Source of the DNA: Gallionella sp.
GTDB taxonomy: Bacteria; Pseudomonadota; Gammaproteobacteria; Burkholderiales; Gallionellaceae
NCBI GenBank assembly: GCA_003134595.1
Contig: PLBS01000068.1
Span: 1 to 44,219 of the forward strand
Direction of reading: 5' to 3'
Length of the DNA stretch: 44,219 nucleotides
Shown piece after piece: positions 7,806 to 16,248 of this stretch (positions are counted from its first letter, which is position 1; the number at the start of each line of letters is the position of its first letter). A model generated the notes under the pieces. The model was not told where the DNA came from. It worked only from the letters and a program-made list of their open reading frames with translations, and did not search any database. Both the position numbers and the translations under genes were made by a program.

Positions 7806-7882
7806 TGTTGCGTCCGCTCTTTCACGCCGTTGCGCTCCTCGCTGTCCGCCACTGCGTAGCGTTCGTCCCATATGTCATGCAT
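7802..7882 (-). pseudogene. 5' remnant of a methyltransferase gene forming a 26-codon bridging frame
   Basis: From ATG 7882 the minus strand reads MHDIWDERYAVADSEERNG and continues for seven more codons. The IWDERYA part, and the 17 bases TGGGACGAACGCTACGC beneath it, match the start of the intact methyltransferase gene at 4254. After TACGC the similarity stops. The ATG lies inside the end of the RND gene, and the TGA at 7804-7802 overlaps the mlaE ATG as ATGA. The little frame therefore joins the two genes by overlapping stops and starts and may relay ribosomes, but I would not call it a functional protein. Confidence 0.75.
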
Positions 7883-10800
7883 GGGCATGCCTGAACTTTC
7901 TGACCCTGGCGCTGAACCACTCGATCACATCGTCCACATAGGTGAACACCACCGGGATCACCAGCAAGCTAAGGAAGGTCGAGGTGATCAATCCACCGAT
8001 CACGACGATCGCCATCGGCGAGCGGAAACTGCCATCGCCCGTGCCCAGATCAAGCGCCACCGGCAGCATGCCCGCACCCATCGCCATGGTCGTCATCACG
8101 ATCGGGCGCACGCGTTTCTTGCACGCATCGAGCAGCGCCTCGGCGCGGTTCATGCCGCGCTCGCGGCGCGAGACGATCGCGTATTCCACCAGCAGGATGG
8201 AGTTCTTGGTCGCGATCCCCATCAGCATGATGAGGCCGATCATCGAAGGCATCGAAATCGCGGTGCGGGTCAGGAACAGCGCCAGGAACGCGCCCGGGAT
8301 GGACAGCACCAGCGCAACCAGGATTGTGGCCGGCTGCATGAAATCCTTGAACAGCAAGACCAGCACGATGTAGATGCACAGTACACCCGTGAACATCGCC
8401 AGACCGAAGCTCGCGAACAGCTCTTTCATGGCCTCGGCATCCCCGATCGGCGCCATCGCCACGCCGGGCGGTGGATTCTTGATCGACGGCAATGCAGCCA
8501 CGGCCGCCTGCACCTTGCCCAAAGGCTGCCCGGCCAGCTCGATCTCAAAGCTGATATTGCGCTGCCGGTCATAGCGGTCGATCTGGGCCGGGCCGCTCTC
8601 CAGACTCAAAGTAGCCACACTGCCGAGCATCACCGGTCCGTGCGATCCCGGCACCACCAGACGGGAAAGCAATTCGAGATCCTGCCGCGCTTCATCGCGC
8701 AGTTTCACGACGATGGGCAATTGCCGATCCGGCAAATTGAGTTTGGCCAGCGCCTGGTCGTAATCTCCGGCCGTCGCCACGCGCAAGGTGTCGGCGATCG
8801 CGCTGGAAGTCACCCCCTGATCCGCTGCCCGCGCGAAATCGGGACGCACCACCACTTCCGGACGCAACACACTGGAATTGGACACCACGTTGCCGATGCC
8901 CTGAATCGTGCGCAACTCCTGCCCCACCTTCAACGCATGCTGGTTCAACAACTCGCTATTTTCACTGGTCAGCACGAGCTGGTATTTGTCCGCAGATGAC
9001 CCCAGCCCCACCTTGACGCGCACGCCGGGCAATAGCATCAACGCATCACGCAACTGACCTTCGATTTGCTGTTTCACGACACGTTGTCCACGCGGCTTGA
9101 GCTGTATGGAAAGCGTGGCCTTGCGCACCTCAGGCATCCCGGTTGGCTCAAACGCATTGCCGCCCGATGCACCTCCGCCGATTGCGGTATAGACCAGCGT
9201 CACATTTGGATTCTGCATGACGATGCCGCGCGCCTGCTCGGCCAGCGCATAGGTCTGCTCAAACTTGCTCCCCGGCGGCAATGTCAGCGTCACTTGAGTT
9301 TGCGACTGGTTGTCCTTGGGCTGAAACGCTGTCTGCAAAGTCCCTGCCAGCCCGAATGAGCCCACGAAAAAAACTGCCGTTACGGCCAGGGTGGTCTTGC
9401 GATGTGCCAAACACCAATGCGCCCATTTGAGATAAATCTCGATCCACCTGGGGGTCGGATGTGCAACGCGCGGGAGCAAGAAATAGGCAGACATCATCGG
9501 TGTCAGCATCCGCGCCACCGCGAGCGAGAACAACACGGCCACTGCCGCCGTCCAGCCGAATTGCACGAAGAATTTGCCCGCTATGCCGCTCATGAAGGCC
9601 GTCGGCAGGAACACCGCCACCAGCGTGAATGTGGTCGCGATCACCGCCATACCGATCTCGTCGGCGGCTTCCATCGCCGCCTGGTAAGGCTTCTTCCCCA
9701 TCTCCAGATGGCGCATGATGTTTTCAATCTCGACGATGGCATCGTCCACCAGCACCCCGACCACCAGCGACAACGCCAGCAGAGTCACCACATTGATGGT
9801 GAAGCCGAACAGATACATGAGCGCAAACGTGGGAATGACAGCAAGCGGCAAAGCCGTCGCGGCAACGATGGTGGCGCGCGAATTGCGCAGGAAAAACATC
9901 ACCACGATCACTGCCAGCAAGGCTCCCTCGAAGATCATCTCCATCGAGCCCCGGTAGGTCTCATAGACCATATCAACCATGTTGAACACACGTTCCACGG
10001 TGATCTCCGGATGATTTTCCCTGATGCTTGCCAGCGCACTGGTCACCCCATTGCCCACCTCGACATCGCTGGCACCCAGCGAGCGGACGATCTCGAACCC
10101 GACCACCTGTTTGCCATCATGCAACGCAGCCGAACGCCGCTCGGCAAAGGTGTCGCTGACGTTCGCCACCTGGTCAAGACGGACATGCCGGCCATCACGC
10201 AGACTGATTTCCATTTGCGCCAACTGCCCGGCTGTTTGCACCGTTGCCACTGTGCGCACGGCTTGTTCCATGCCGCCCAGATCGGTGCGTCCGCCCGGCG
10301 CTTCCTGTTGTATCTGCCGCAACTGGCTGGAGATTTCGGAGGCGGTGAGATTCAACGCCAGCAGCTTGGTCGGATCGAGCTCCACGCCAATCTGCCGCGT
10401 CACACCGCCGACACGATTGACCGCCCCGACGCCTTTCACGCCGAGCAGCAGCTTGGTCACGTTGTTGTCCACGAACCAGGACAGTTCTTCCTCGCTCATG
10501 TTCGGCGCGGCAATCGTGTAGGTCAGGATCGGCTTGCCGCTCAATTCCACTTTATTGATGGCCGGATCGAGCATCTCGCGCGGCAACTCGCCCCGGATAC
10601 GCGAGACGGTGGAACGCACATCCTCCAGTGCCGCGCTTGAATCACGCTCCAGCCGGAACTCGGCAGAGATGATGGCCGTCCCGTCCTTGACTTGGGTATA
10701 CAGGTGCTTCAGTCCTTGCGCACTGGCAAGCGCATTCTCGATCTTGCGTGCCACCTCGGCTTCCATCTGGTCCGGGGAAGCACCCGGCATTGAAGCCGTC

Positions 10801-10940
10801 ACCGTGACCATCGGCAAATCAATGTCCGGGAACATCTGGATTTTCATGGCTTTGAAAGCCATCACGCCCAGAAACGTGAGCATCACGAAGGCAAGCACAG
10901 CAGGGATCGGGTTGCGTATGGACCAGGACGAAACGTTCAT
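7875..10940 (-). CDS. RND efflux transporter, HAE1/AcrB type
   Basis: This is a 1,021-residue inner-membrane RND pump of normal length. It starts MNVSSWSIRNPIPAVLAF, with the first membrane helix followed by a porter domain containing FPDIDLPMVTV. In helix 4 the proton-relay pair is intact (VVGVLVDDAIVEIEN, near residues 400-410). A second half repeats the architecture, ending in IGLIMLMGIATKNSILLVEY and VIGGLITSTFLSLLVIPVVF. Such pumps take drugs, solvents, fatty acids or metabolites from the periplasm and inner leaflet and export them with a membrane-fusion protein and an outer-membrane channel. The adaptor gene lies 5 bases upstream with AAGGGA before the ATG. No TolC-like gene is visible. 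The substrate is unknown. Confidence 0.94.
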   Translation of the reverse strand: MNVSSWSIRNPIPAVLAFVMLTFLGVMAFKAMKIQMFPDIDLPMVTVTASMPGASPDQMEAEVARKIENALASAQGLKHLYTQVKDGTAIISAEFRLERDSSAALEDVRSTVSRIRGELPREMLDPAINKVELSGKPILTYTIAAPNMSEEELSWFVDNNVTKLLLGVKGVGAVNRVGGVTRQIGVELDPTKLLALNLTASEISSQLRQIQQEAPGGRTDLGGMEQAVRTVATVQTAGQLAQMEISLRDGRHVRLDQVANVSDTFAERRSAALHDGKQVVGFEIVRSLGASDVEVGNGVTSALASIRENHPEITVERVFNMVDMVYETYRGSMEMIFEGALLAVIVVMFFLRNSRATIVAATALPLAVIPTFALMYLFGFTINVVTLLALSLVVGVLVDDAIVEIENIMRHLEMGKKPYQAAMEAADEIGMAVIATTFTLVAVFLPTAFMSGIAGKFFVQFGWTAAVAVLFSLAVARMLTPMMSAYFLLPRVAHPTPRWIEIYLKWAHWCLAHRKTTLAVTAVFFVGSFGLAGTLQTAFQPKDNQSQTQVTLTLPPGSKFEQTYALAEQARGIVMQNPNVTLVYTAIGGGASGGNAFEPTGMPEVRKATLSIQLKPRGQRVVKQQIEGQLRDALMLLPGVRVKVGLGSSADKYQLVLTSENSELLNQHALKVGQELRTIQGIGNVVSNSSVLRPEVVVRPDFARAADQGVTSSAIADTLRVATAGDYDQALAKLNLPDRQLPIVVKLRDEARQDLELLSRLVVPGSHGPVMLGSVATLSLESGPAQIDRYDRQRNISFEIELAGQPLGKVQAAVAALPSIKNPPPGVAMAPIGDAEAMKELFASFGLAMFTGVLCIYIVLVLLFKDFMQPATILVALVLSIPGAFLALFLTRTAISMPSMIGLIMLMGIATKNSILLVEYAIVSRRERGMNRAEALLDACKKRVRPIVMTTMAMGAGMLPVALDLGTGDGSFRSPMAIVVIGGLITSTFLSLLVIPVVFTYVDDVIEWFSARVRKFRHAHA

Positions 10941-10945
10941 GCCGC

Positions 10946-11875
10946 TTATCCCTTTACAACCTGGACGACATCACCTTCGGTCAGGAACGGCCCGCCGCTT
11001 TCGACGACCGGTTCATTTTCTTTCAGCCCCTGTTTGATCTGGACGCGATCGCCATTGCGCTGCCCTACCGTCACCGCCCGCTCATGCACGTGGTTGTCCG
11101 GCCCCACGACCAGCACGTAAGTCATGCTGCCGCGCTGCATGACGGCAGACTGCGGCAAAGACAACAAGGCCTTCTTGCCGCCGCTGACATCGAATGTGCC
11201 GCTCGCAAAAGCGCCCGCAATGATCCCGGCACTCTCAGGCAGCGTGACCAGCGCATAACCATAGCGCGTCTGCGGATTCACCGACGGCGAGATCGCCCGC
11301 ACCGCGCCCCTGATGACACGCCCCTCACCCACTGCGATTGATACGCTCATGCCCTTGTGTATCAGCATCAGTTCTTCTGCCGTGAGGTCGGCATGCCATT
11401 CCAGACGCCCTTTGCGGATCAGCCGGAAAAGCTCCACCCCAGGCTGTAACATGGAACCCACGTTGGCATTCGCCGCCGAGATGACGCCGGAATCCGGTGC
11501 CACGATGCGACCTTGAGTCGAACGTGCAGAAGCATCGCCGCCGGTGCGCGCAAAATTATCCAGCGTCACCAACACGTCGCCTTGCTGCACATGATCCCCG
11601 ATGCTGACCTTCACCTCCGCGATCAGCAAACCCTGCACTTGCGCACTGATGATGGCTTCCTGCCACGGGGTGATGCTGCCGTTCGCCGCTAACGTGCGCG
11701 CCCATTTGTCTTCACGCAGTGTCGTGGTACGCACCGTCAGCGCAGGCCGGCTTAGCGCAGGCGCAGCTTGTTCGGCTTCACTGCTGCCAACCAGCCCAAC
11801 TATTCCGCCCGCCAGCACCAGTCCTGACAAGGCAATATTGAAGATCAGATTGTTGTGTTTGATGTTGATACTCAT
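10946..11875 (-). CDS. HlyD-type membrane-fusion (periplasmic adaptor) protein
   Basis: This 309-residue adaptor for the adjacent RND pump has an N-terminal membrane helix or signal (NIALSGLVLAGGIVGLVGSS). A lipoyl/barrel-sandwich half-motif (ISAQVQGLLIAEVKVSIGDH, residues about 75-95) pairs with a second half (GRIVAPDSGVISAANANVGS). A beta-barrel domain and a membrane-proximal domain containing VLVVGPDNHVHERAVTVGQR follow. The alpha-hairpin between the lipoyl halves is very short, as in RND adaptors that contact the outer channel only briefly. I chose ATG 11875 (MSINIKHNN) over the track's 11902, since the family starts close to its anchor. It is the first gene of the pump operon. Confidence 0.9.
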   Translation of the reverse strand: MSINIKHNNLIFNIALSGLVLAGGIVGLVGSSEAEQAAPALSRPALTVRTTTLREDKWARTLAANGSITPWQEAIISAQVQGLLIAEVKVSIGDHVQQGDVLVTLDNFARTGGDASARSTQGRIVAPDSGVISAANANVGSMLQPGVELFRLIRKGRLEWHADLTAEELMLIHKGMSVSIAVGEGRVIRGAVRAISPSVNPQTRYGYALVTLPESAGIIAGAFASGTFDVSGGKKALLSLPQSAVMQRGSMTYVLVVGPDNHVHERAVTVGQRNGDRVQIKQGLKENEPVVESGGPFLTEGDVVQVVKG

Positions 11876-12181
11876 TGTTTCTCTTGCCTCCAAAAATCTC
11901 AAAATATGTCATTCCAACATAGGCAAATGTTAACAGGGTATTGAAAAACGTCGCGAGCGACGTTGGCAACATTCAACATTCAGCGCCATTCAAGTCCGGG
12001 CCTACCCCAATGTTGTTCACTTAACCGTTCGTGGTGAGGTATCGAACCACTTGATGCATGCCCTTCGATACCTCAGGGCGAACGGTTGGGCGCTAAATGA
12101 ACAGCATCGGGACCGACCCCTGTTACTCGCGGTTTCATGTTAACCTTTTCGCGCAACGAACTACTGGAACAACCGGTGGCC
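11876..12181. other. Divergent intergenic region between the RND operon and the lipoprotein gene
   Basis: These 306 bases hold the promoters of two divergent transcription units, but I cannot place convincing -35/-10 pairs. It contains a short perfect palindrome, AACGTCGCGAGCGACGTT, near 11946 and a 106-bp nested inverted repeat at 12006-12111. No gene is supported here; the track's 12137 start for the lipoprotein lacks a signal peptide at the right place. Confidence 0.6.
12006..12111. repeat. Nested inverted-repeat element (~106 bp)
   Basis: The outer arms CCCAATGTTGTTCA and TGAACAGCATCGGG pair with two mismatches. The inner arms AACCGTTCG and CGAACGGTT pair perfectly. The innermost GAGGTATCGAA pairs with TTCGATACCTC. 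The layout, with several nested stems, suggests a MITE-like or REP-type unit. No second copy is visible in this window. Confidence 0.65.
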
Positions 12182-13072
12182 ATGAAAAAATCACTATTCA
12201 TCATTCTCGCCTCTGCACTGCTCAACTGCGGCTGCAGCACTGTCAGCCTGGTCTACCGCAACGCCGATTGGTACCTGCAACACAAAATCAACGACTACAC
12301 TTCATTCAATACCCGGCAGAAAGAAACGATCCGCCAGGAAGTCTCCGATTATATGCACTGGCATCGGAAAAATGCGCTGCCAGAATACATCATCTTTCTG
12401 CAAAATCTGAATGGAGTAGCTCAATATGACGGCCAATTGAGGGAACAAGAAGTCCCCCTGTTGAGAGCCCATCTGTTGAGTTTGTATCGAAAAACCCTGG
12501 TGCCGGCGATACGGCCCACCGCACAATTGTTAAGTGAGCTGGATAGCCGGCAAATACAGGAACTGGGCAGAAATTTTGCCGAGAAAAACCAAAAACAAAA
12601 ACACGAAGTGCTCGACGGAAGTCATGATGAAAACCTTGACAAACGCGCGGACAAAACCATCGCTTTTCTGGAATGGTTGGCAGGAAATTTAAGTGACGAA
12701 CAAGAACAAAAGGTCAGAGAAATGAGTCGTCACCTACCCTTTGTCAGCCACATTTTCATCCAGCATCGGGAAGCCAATCAAGGCAGGCTGATCGCGCTAT
12801 TAAACGCACATGCAGGCGCAGATAAAATCGCCGCATTCCTGTCGTCGTGGGTCCTCACCCCCGAGACGACCAGAACAGCGCAACAACAGCATGCCATTCA
12901 GTCATTCGACATGGCCACAGATGCAATGATCGTGCAGATCCATGGGCTGCTGACGGGCCGGCAAAAAGATCATCTGCACAAAAGGATATCGTCTTACATC
13001 GACGACATGCGAAGTTTCTCCACAGACATGCATGCTGCAAGCGGCACATCCCTTCAGGATTCCAGTCCATGA
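12182..13072 (+). CDS. DUF6279-type lipoprotein
   Basis: This 296-residue predicted lipoprotein starts MKKSLFIILASALLNCGCST, with a short signal and candidate lipid-modified Cys at residues 16 or 18. The mature part begins VYRNADWYLQHKINDY and continues as a mostly helical, charged protein. I recognise this start as the DUF6279 lipoprotein family; its function is not established. I chose the ATG at 12182 rather than the track's 12137, because the signal peptide begins there. It stands alone on the plus strand, divergent from the RND operon and upstream of glcD by 149 bases. No conserved catalytic residues can be named. Confidence 0.78.
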   Translation: MKKSLFIILASALLNCGCSTVSLVYRNADWYLQHKINDYTSFNTRQKETIRQEVSDYMHWHRKNALPEYIIFLQNLNGVAQYDGQLREQEVPLLRAHLLSLYRKTLVPAIRPTAQLLSELDSRQIQELGRNFAEKNQKQKHEVLDGSHDENLDKRADKTIAFLEWLAGNLSDEQEQKVREMSRHLPFVSHIFIQHREANQGRLIALLNAHAGADKIAAFLSSWVLTPETTRTAQQQHAIQSFDMATDAMIVQIHGLLTGRQKDHLHKRISSYIDDMRSFSTDMHAASGTSLQDSSP

Positions 13073-13221
13073 CGTTTCGCCCCGGAACAAAACGATGGTT
13101 GTGTAATCCTGTCTGTCATGGCTTTGAATTTTTCCGTTCATGCCGCTGGAATTTTATACTCGACTAATTTACTATACTTACTCACACGCCAGTCGCCCAC
13201 TTACCAGTTACCGGAGTCCCC

Positions 13222-14703
13222 TTGCCGCATCACCGCAAAAATAATGTTGCCCTGAACAGTGGACTGATCAGGGCACTGCGCAGCTTATTGCCGCCGGAAT
13301 CCGTGTTGGTTGATGCGGAGGATTTGCGCCCGTTTGAATGCGACGGGCTGTCGGTCTATCGGCAGTTACCGATGGTCGTGGTGCTGCCGGAAACCATAGC
13401 GCAAGTGCAAAACATCATGCGCCTGTGCCATGCACAGCGAGTCCCGGTGGTGGCGCGCGGCGCGGGCACCGGCCTGTCCGGCGGCGCACTGCCCCTGGCG
13501 GATGGCGTGCTGCTGAGCCTGGCCAAGTTCAGGGACATCCTGAGCATCGATCCGCATAACGCGATGGCGACCGTGCAGCCGGGCGTGCGCAACCTGGCCA
13601 TATCCGAAGCGGCGGCAGCATACGGACTGTATTACGCGCCCGACCCCTCGTCGCAAATCGCCTGCACCATAGGCGGCAATGTCGCGGAAAATTCGGGCGG
13701 TGTGCATTGCCTGAAATATGGTCTGACGGTGCACAACATCCTGATGCTGAAAGTGGTCACGATGGAAGGCGAGCTGCTCACCATAGGCGCGGAGACGCTG
13801 GATTCACCGGGCTATGACCTGCTGGCGCTGATGACCGGCTCCGAGGGCATGCTCGGCATCATCGTCGAGGTGACGGTCAAGCTGCTGCCCAAACCCGAAC
13901 GTGCACAGGTCGTGCTTGCAGCCTTTGACGATGTAGTGAAAGCGGGCGAGGCGGTCGGCGCGATCATCGCCGCGGGCATCATCCCCGCCGGGCTGGAAAT
14001 GATGGACCGGCTCGCCATCCAGGCGGCGGAGGATTTTGTGCATGCGGGTTATCCGCGCGATGCCGAGGCGATTCTGTTATGCGAACTGGACGGCACCAAT
14101 GCCGAAGTTTCCGAGTACATCATGGCGGTGCGCAAGATATTGACCGATAGCGGCGCAACCGAAGTGCGCACTGCGGTGGACGAAGCCGAAAGGCAACTGT
14201 TCTGGAAGGGGCGCAAATCGGCCTTCCCCGCCGTGGGACGCATCTCGCCGGATTATTACTGCATGGACGGCACTATTCCGCGCCGCCAGTTGCCGCATGT
14301 TCTGCGCCGCATCGGCGAGATGTCGGCGGAATACGGATTGCCGGTCGCCAACGTGTTCCACGCCGGGGACGGCAATATGCATCCGCTGATCCTGTTCGAT
14401 GCCAACAAGGAAGGCGAACTGAAGCTCACCGAGGAATTCGGCCGCCGCATCCTGCAGCTCTGTGTGGAAGTCGGCGGCACCATCACCGGCGAACACGGCG
14501 TGGGCATGGAGAAGATCGACCAAATGTGCATCCAGTTCCAGAGCGCAGAGTTGAACCAGTTCCATGCCATCAAAGCCGCATTCGATCCATCCGGCCTGCT
14601 CAATCCCGGCAAGGCCGTTCCCACGCTGCAGCGCTGCGCCGAATTCGGCGCCATGCATGTCCATCACGGACAACTTCCCCACGCTGAACTGGAGCGCTTT
14701 TGA
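13222..14703 (+). CDS. glcD: Glycolate oxidase FAD-binding subunit GlcD
   Basis: This 493-residue subunit of the glycolate dehydrogenase complex oxidises glycolate to glyoxylate with FAD. The N-terminal FAD_binding_4 domain has VPVVARGAGTGLSGGALPL (near residue 75), then APDPSSQIACTIGGNVAENS and LALMTGSEGMLGIIVEVTVK. The C-terminal FAD-oxidase domain shows NVFHAGDGNMHPLILFD and the GGTITGEHGVGMEK motif. The start is TTG 13222, six bases after GGAG, and there is no better in-frame ATG. It heads the order glcD-glcE-glcF followed by an aminotransferase. Repeats rather than tight coupling separate the genes. Pairing with glcE and glcF argues against a D-lactate dehydrogenase. Confidence 0.95.
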   Translation: MPHHRKNNVALNSGLIRALRSLLPPESVLVDAEDLRPFECDGLSVYRQLPMVVVLPETIAQVQNIMRLCHAQRVPVVARGAGTGLSGGALPLADGVLLSLAKFRDILSIDPHNAMATVQPGVRNLAISEAAAAYGLYYAPDPSSQIACTIGGNVAENSGGVHCLKYGLTVHNILMLKVVTMEGELLTIGAETLDSPGYDLLALMTGSEGMLGIIVEVTVKLLPKPERAQVVLAAFDDVVKAGEAVGAIIAAGIIPAGLEMMDRLAIQAAEDFVHAGYPRDAEAILLCELDGTNAEVSEYIMAVRKILTDSGATEVRTAVDEAERQLFWKGRKSAFPAVGRISPDYYCMDGTIPRRQLPHVLRRIGEMSAEYGLPVANVFHAGDGNMHPLILFDANKEGELKLTEEFGRRILQLCVEVGGTITGEHGVGMEKIDQMCIQFQSAELNQFHAIKAAFDPSGLLNPGKAVPTLQRCAEFGAMHVHHGQLPHAELERF

Positions 14704-15001
14704 TGAACCCAGACAATTCATTAGGCATGTCATCACACTCTGAGTATGAACTGCATCGCTCCTCCCCTGCTCCCTCCCTGACAAGGGAGGGCTGGGGTGG
14801 GTTGGGGAGGCTGGGAGGGGTTGGGGTTTCAACCAAAACCAAACCCCCTCTGATAAAGCTACTAGCCATTCGACTAGGCCATCAACTGACGATAGCCAAG
14901 TCGCTGGTTATAGCTCCCCCTTATCAGGGGGAGAACTGTGTTGCGGCATCATTTAAAACGGCTGGAGTTGAGCGCCATTTTCTCCTAATGGATTATCCGA
15001 G
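14704..15001. repeat. Repeat-filled glcD-glcE spacer, including double-hairpin unit C (14862-14912)
   Basis: This 298-base spacer holds a GC-rich palindromic block (CCCTCCCTGACAAGGGAGGG and a G-rich run). It also holds one 51-nt double-hairpin unit on the minus strand and CCCCCTTATCAGGGGG. Unit C has arms CTAGCCATTCGACTA and AAGTCGCTGGTTATA. Its inner hairpin is GGCCATC/GATAGCC, with one G-T pair. An ATG overlapping the glcD stop opens a 101-codon frame made of these repeats, which I do not regard as a gene. Confidence 0.75.
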
Positions 15002-16102
15002 ATGAACGCACAAGACATCGGCACAGCGTTGCAGCAACATGTGTTGAATGCGTTGCAGGATGCGACTCCGCTCAACATCACCGGTGGCGGCAGCAAAACT
15101 TTTCTCGGGCTCAGCACACACGGGCAGCAGATCGATGTCAGCGGACATTGCGGCATCGTGGAATACGATCCGCGCGAACTGGTGCTGACGGCGCGCAGCG
15201 GCACCACTCTTCAAGAGATCGAAACCGCGCTGGCAGAAGCCGGGCAGATGCTGGCGTTCGAGCCGCCGCATTTCGGTGATAGCGCCACTCTGGGCGGCAC
15301 CATCGCCTGCGCGCTGTCCGGACCGCGCCGTCCCTACAGCGGTTCGGCACGCGATTTCGTGCTGGGCTGCAAGCTGCTGAATGGCCGCGGCGAGATATTG
15401 CGCTTCGGCGGACAAGTGATGAAGAACGTCGCGGGTTACGATGTCTCACGCCTGATGACCGGAGCCTATGGCACGCTGGGCATCTTGCTGGAGATCAGCC
15501 TGAAAGTGCTGCCGCGTCCGGCGGCCAGTATCACCGTGGCGAGAGAATGCAGCGAAGTCGAAGCCATCGAGAGCATGAGCGGCCTGCTGACCAAGCCGCA
15601 TCCGGTGGATGGCGCGTGCTATCACGGTGACCACTGCTACGTGCGCATTTCCGGCAGCGCGCAAGCCGTCAAGGAAGCGCGCAACAAAATACCCGGTGAC
15701 GTGATGCCGGATGCAGATGCGTTCTGGCATGCGCTGCGCGAACATGAACTGCCCTTCTTCCGTCACAGCAGCACGTTGTATCGCATCATGGTAAAACCCG
15801 CCACTCCGCCACTGCCTATCGAAGGCTCTTGGCTGCTGGACTGGGGCGGCGCGCAGCGTTGGCTATACAGCCATGAAGATATCGCCACAATTCGTCATCG
15901 CGTTGAACTGGCTGGCGGATACGTCACCGTATTCCGCAGCGATGATCGCCCGAACGAAACATCACAACAGCCCGAAATATTTCAGCCCCTGCAAATATTC
16001 CAACCGCTACCTGGGCCGCTGCTGACCATACATCAACGACTCAAGGCCAGCTTCGACCCAAAAAATATTTTCAATCGCGGCCGGCTGTACGCCGAACTGT
16101 AA
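15002..16102 (+). CDS. glcE: Glycolate oxidase FAD-binding subunit GlcE
   Basis: This 366-residue second FAD-binding subunit is shorter than GlcD. ITGGGSKTFLGL near residue 27 and ELVLTARSGTTLQEIETALA form the start of the FAD_binding_4 domain. FGDSATLGGTIACALSGPRR and GGQVMKNVAGYDVSRLMTGA follow and are characteristic of GlcE. The C-terminus ends in FDPKNIFNRGRLY, a conserved FAD-oxidase tail. GlcE is needed together with GlcD and GlcF for membrane-linked glycolate oxidation. It is separated from glcD by about 300 bases of repeats and from glcF by a 142-bp MITE-like element, so the original operon has been spread apart by insertions. Confidence 0.94.
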   Translation: MNAQDIGTALQQHVLNALQDATPLNITGGGSKTFLGLSTHGQQIDVSGHCGIVEYDPRELVLTARSGTTLQEIETALAEAGQMLAFEPPHFGDSATLGGTIACALSGPRRPYSGSARDFVLGCKLLNGRGEILRFGGQVMKNVAGYDVSRLMTGAYGTLGILLEISLKVLPRPAASITVARECSEVEAIESMSGLLTKPHPVDGACYHGDHCYVRISGSAQAVKEARNKIPGDVMPDADAFWHALREHELPFFRHSSTLYRIMVKPATPPLPIEGSWLLDWGGAQRWLYSHEDIATIRHRVELAGGYVTVFRSDDRPNETSQQPEIFQPLQIFQPLPGPLLTIHQRLKASFDPKNIFNRGRLYAEL

Positions 16103-16103
16103 T

Positions 16104-16245
16104 GGGAGCCTCTAAAAATTCACTTTTGCGGGATGAAGCGCAAGGAGCCGCGCAGCGAATGACGAGGCATATCGGATTGATAGACGAGGAATGAGCGAGC
16201 ACGCGACGCAGCGATTCGCCCGTAGAATGAATTTTTGAGGCTCCC
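16104..16245. repeat. 142-bp MITE-like element with GGGAGCCTC ends
   Basis: The left end GGGAGCCTCTAAAAATTCA and the right end TGAATTTTTGAGGCTCCC are inverted repeats, with a mostly AT-rich stretch at each end and a GC-rich interior. There is no coding capacity for a transposase. It fills the whole glcE-glcF spacer, starting right after the glcE stop. Its right end supplies GAGG eight bases before the glcF ATG. Confidence 0.85.
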
Positions 16246-16248
16246 TAA

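Noticed and set aside
7872-10640. Long plus-strand frames (7872-8999, 9402-10640) opposite the RND gene
   Set aside because: They are antisense shadows of a GC-rich gene, rich in His/Arg/Gln, with no family motifs. The minus-strand RND protein is complete and well conserved.
14700-15005. A 101-codon frame overlapping the glcD stop
   Set aside because: It is composed of palindromic repeat sequence, with Pro/Gly/Thr-rich translation and no homology that I can see.
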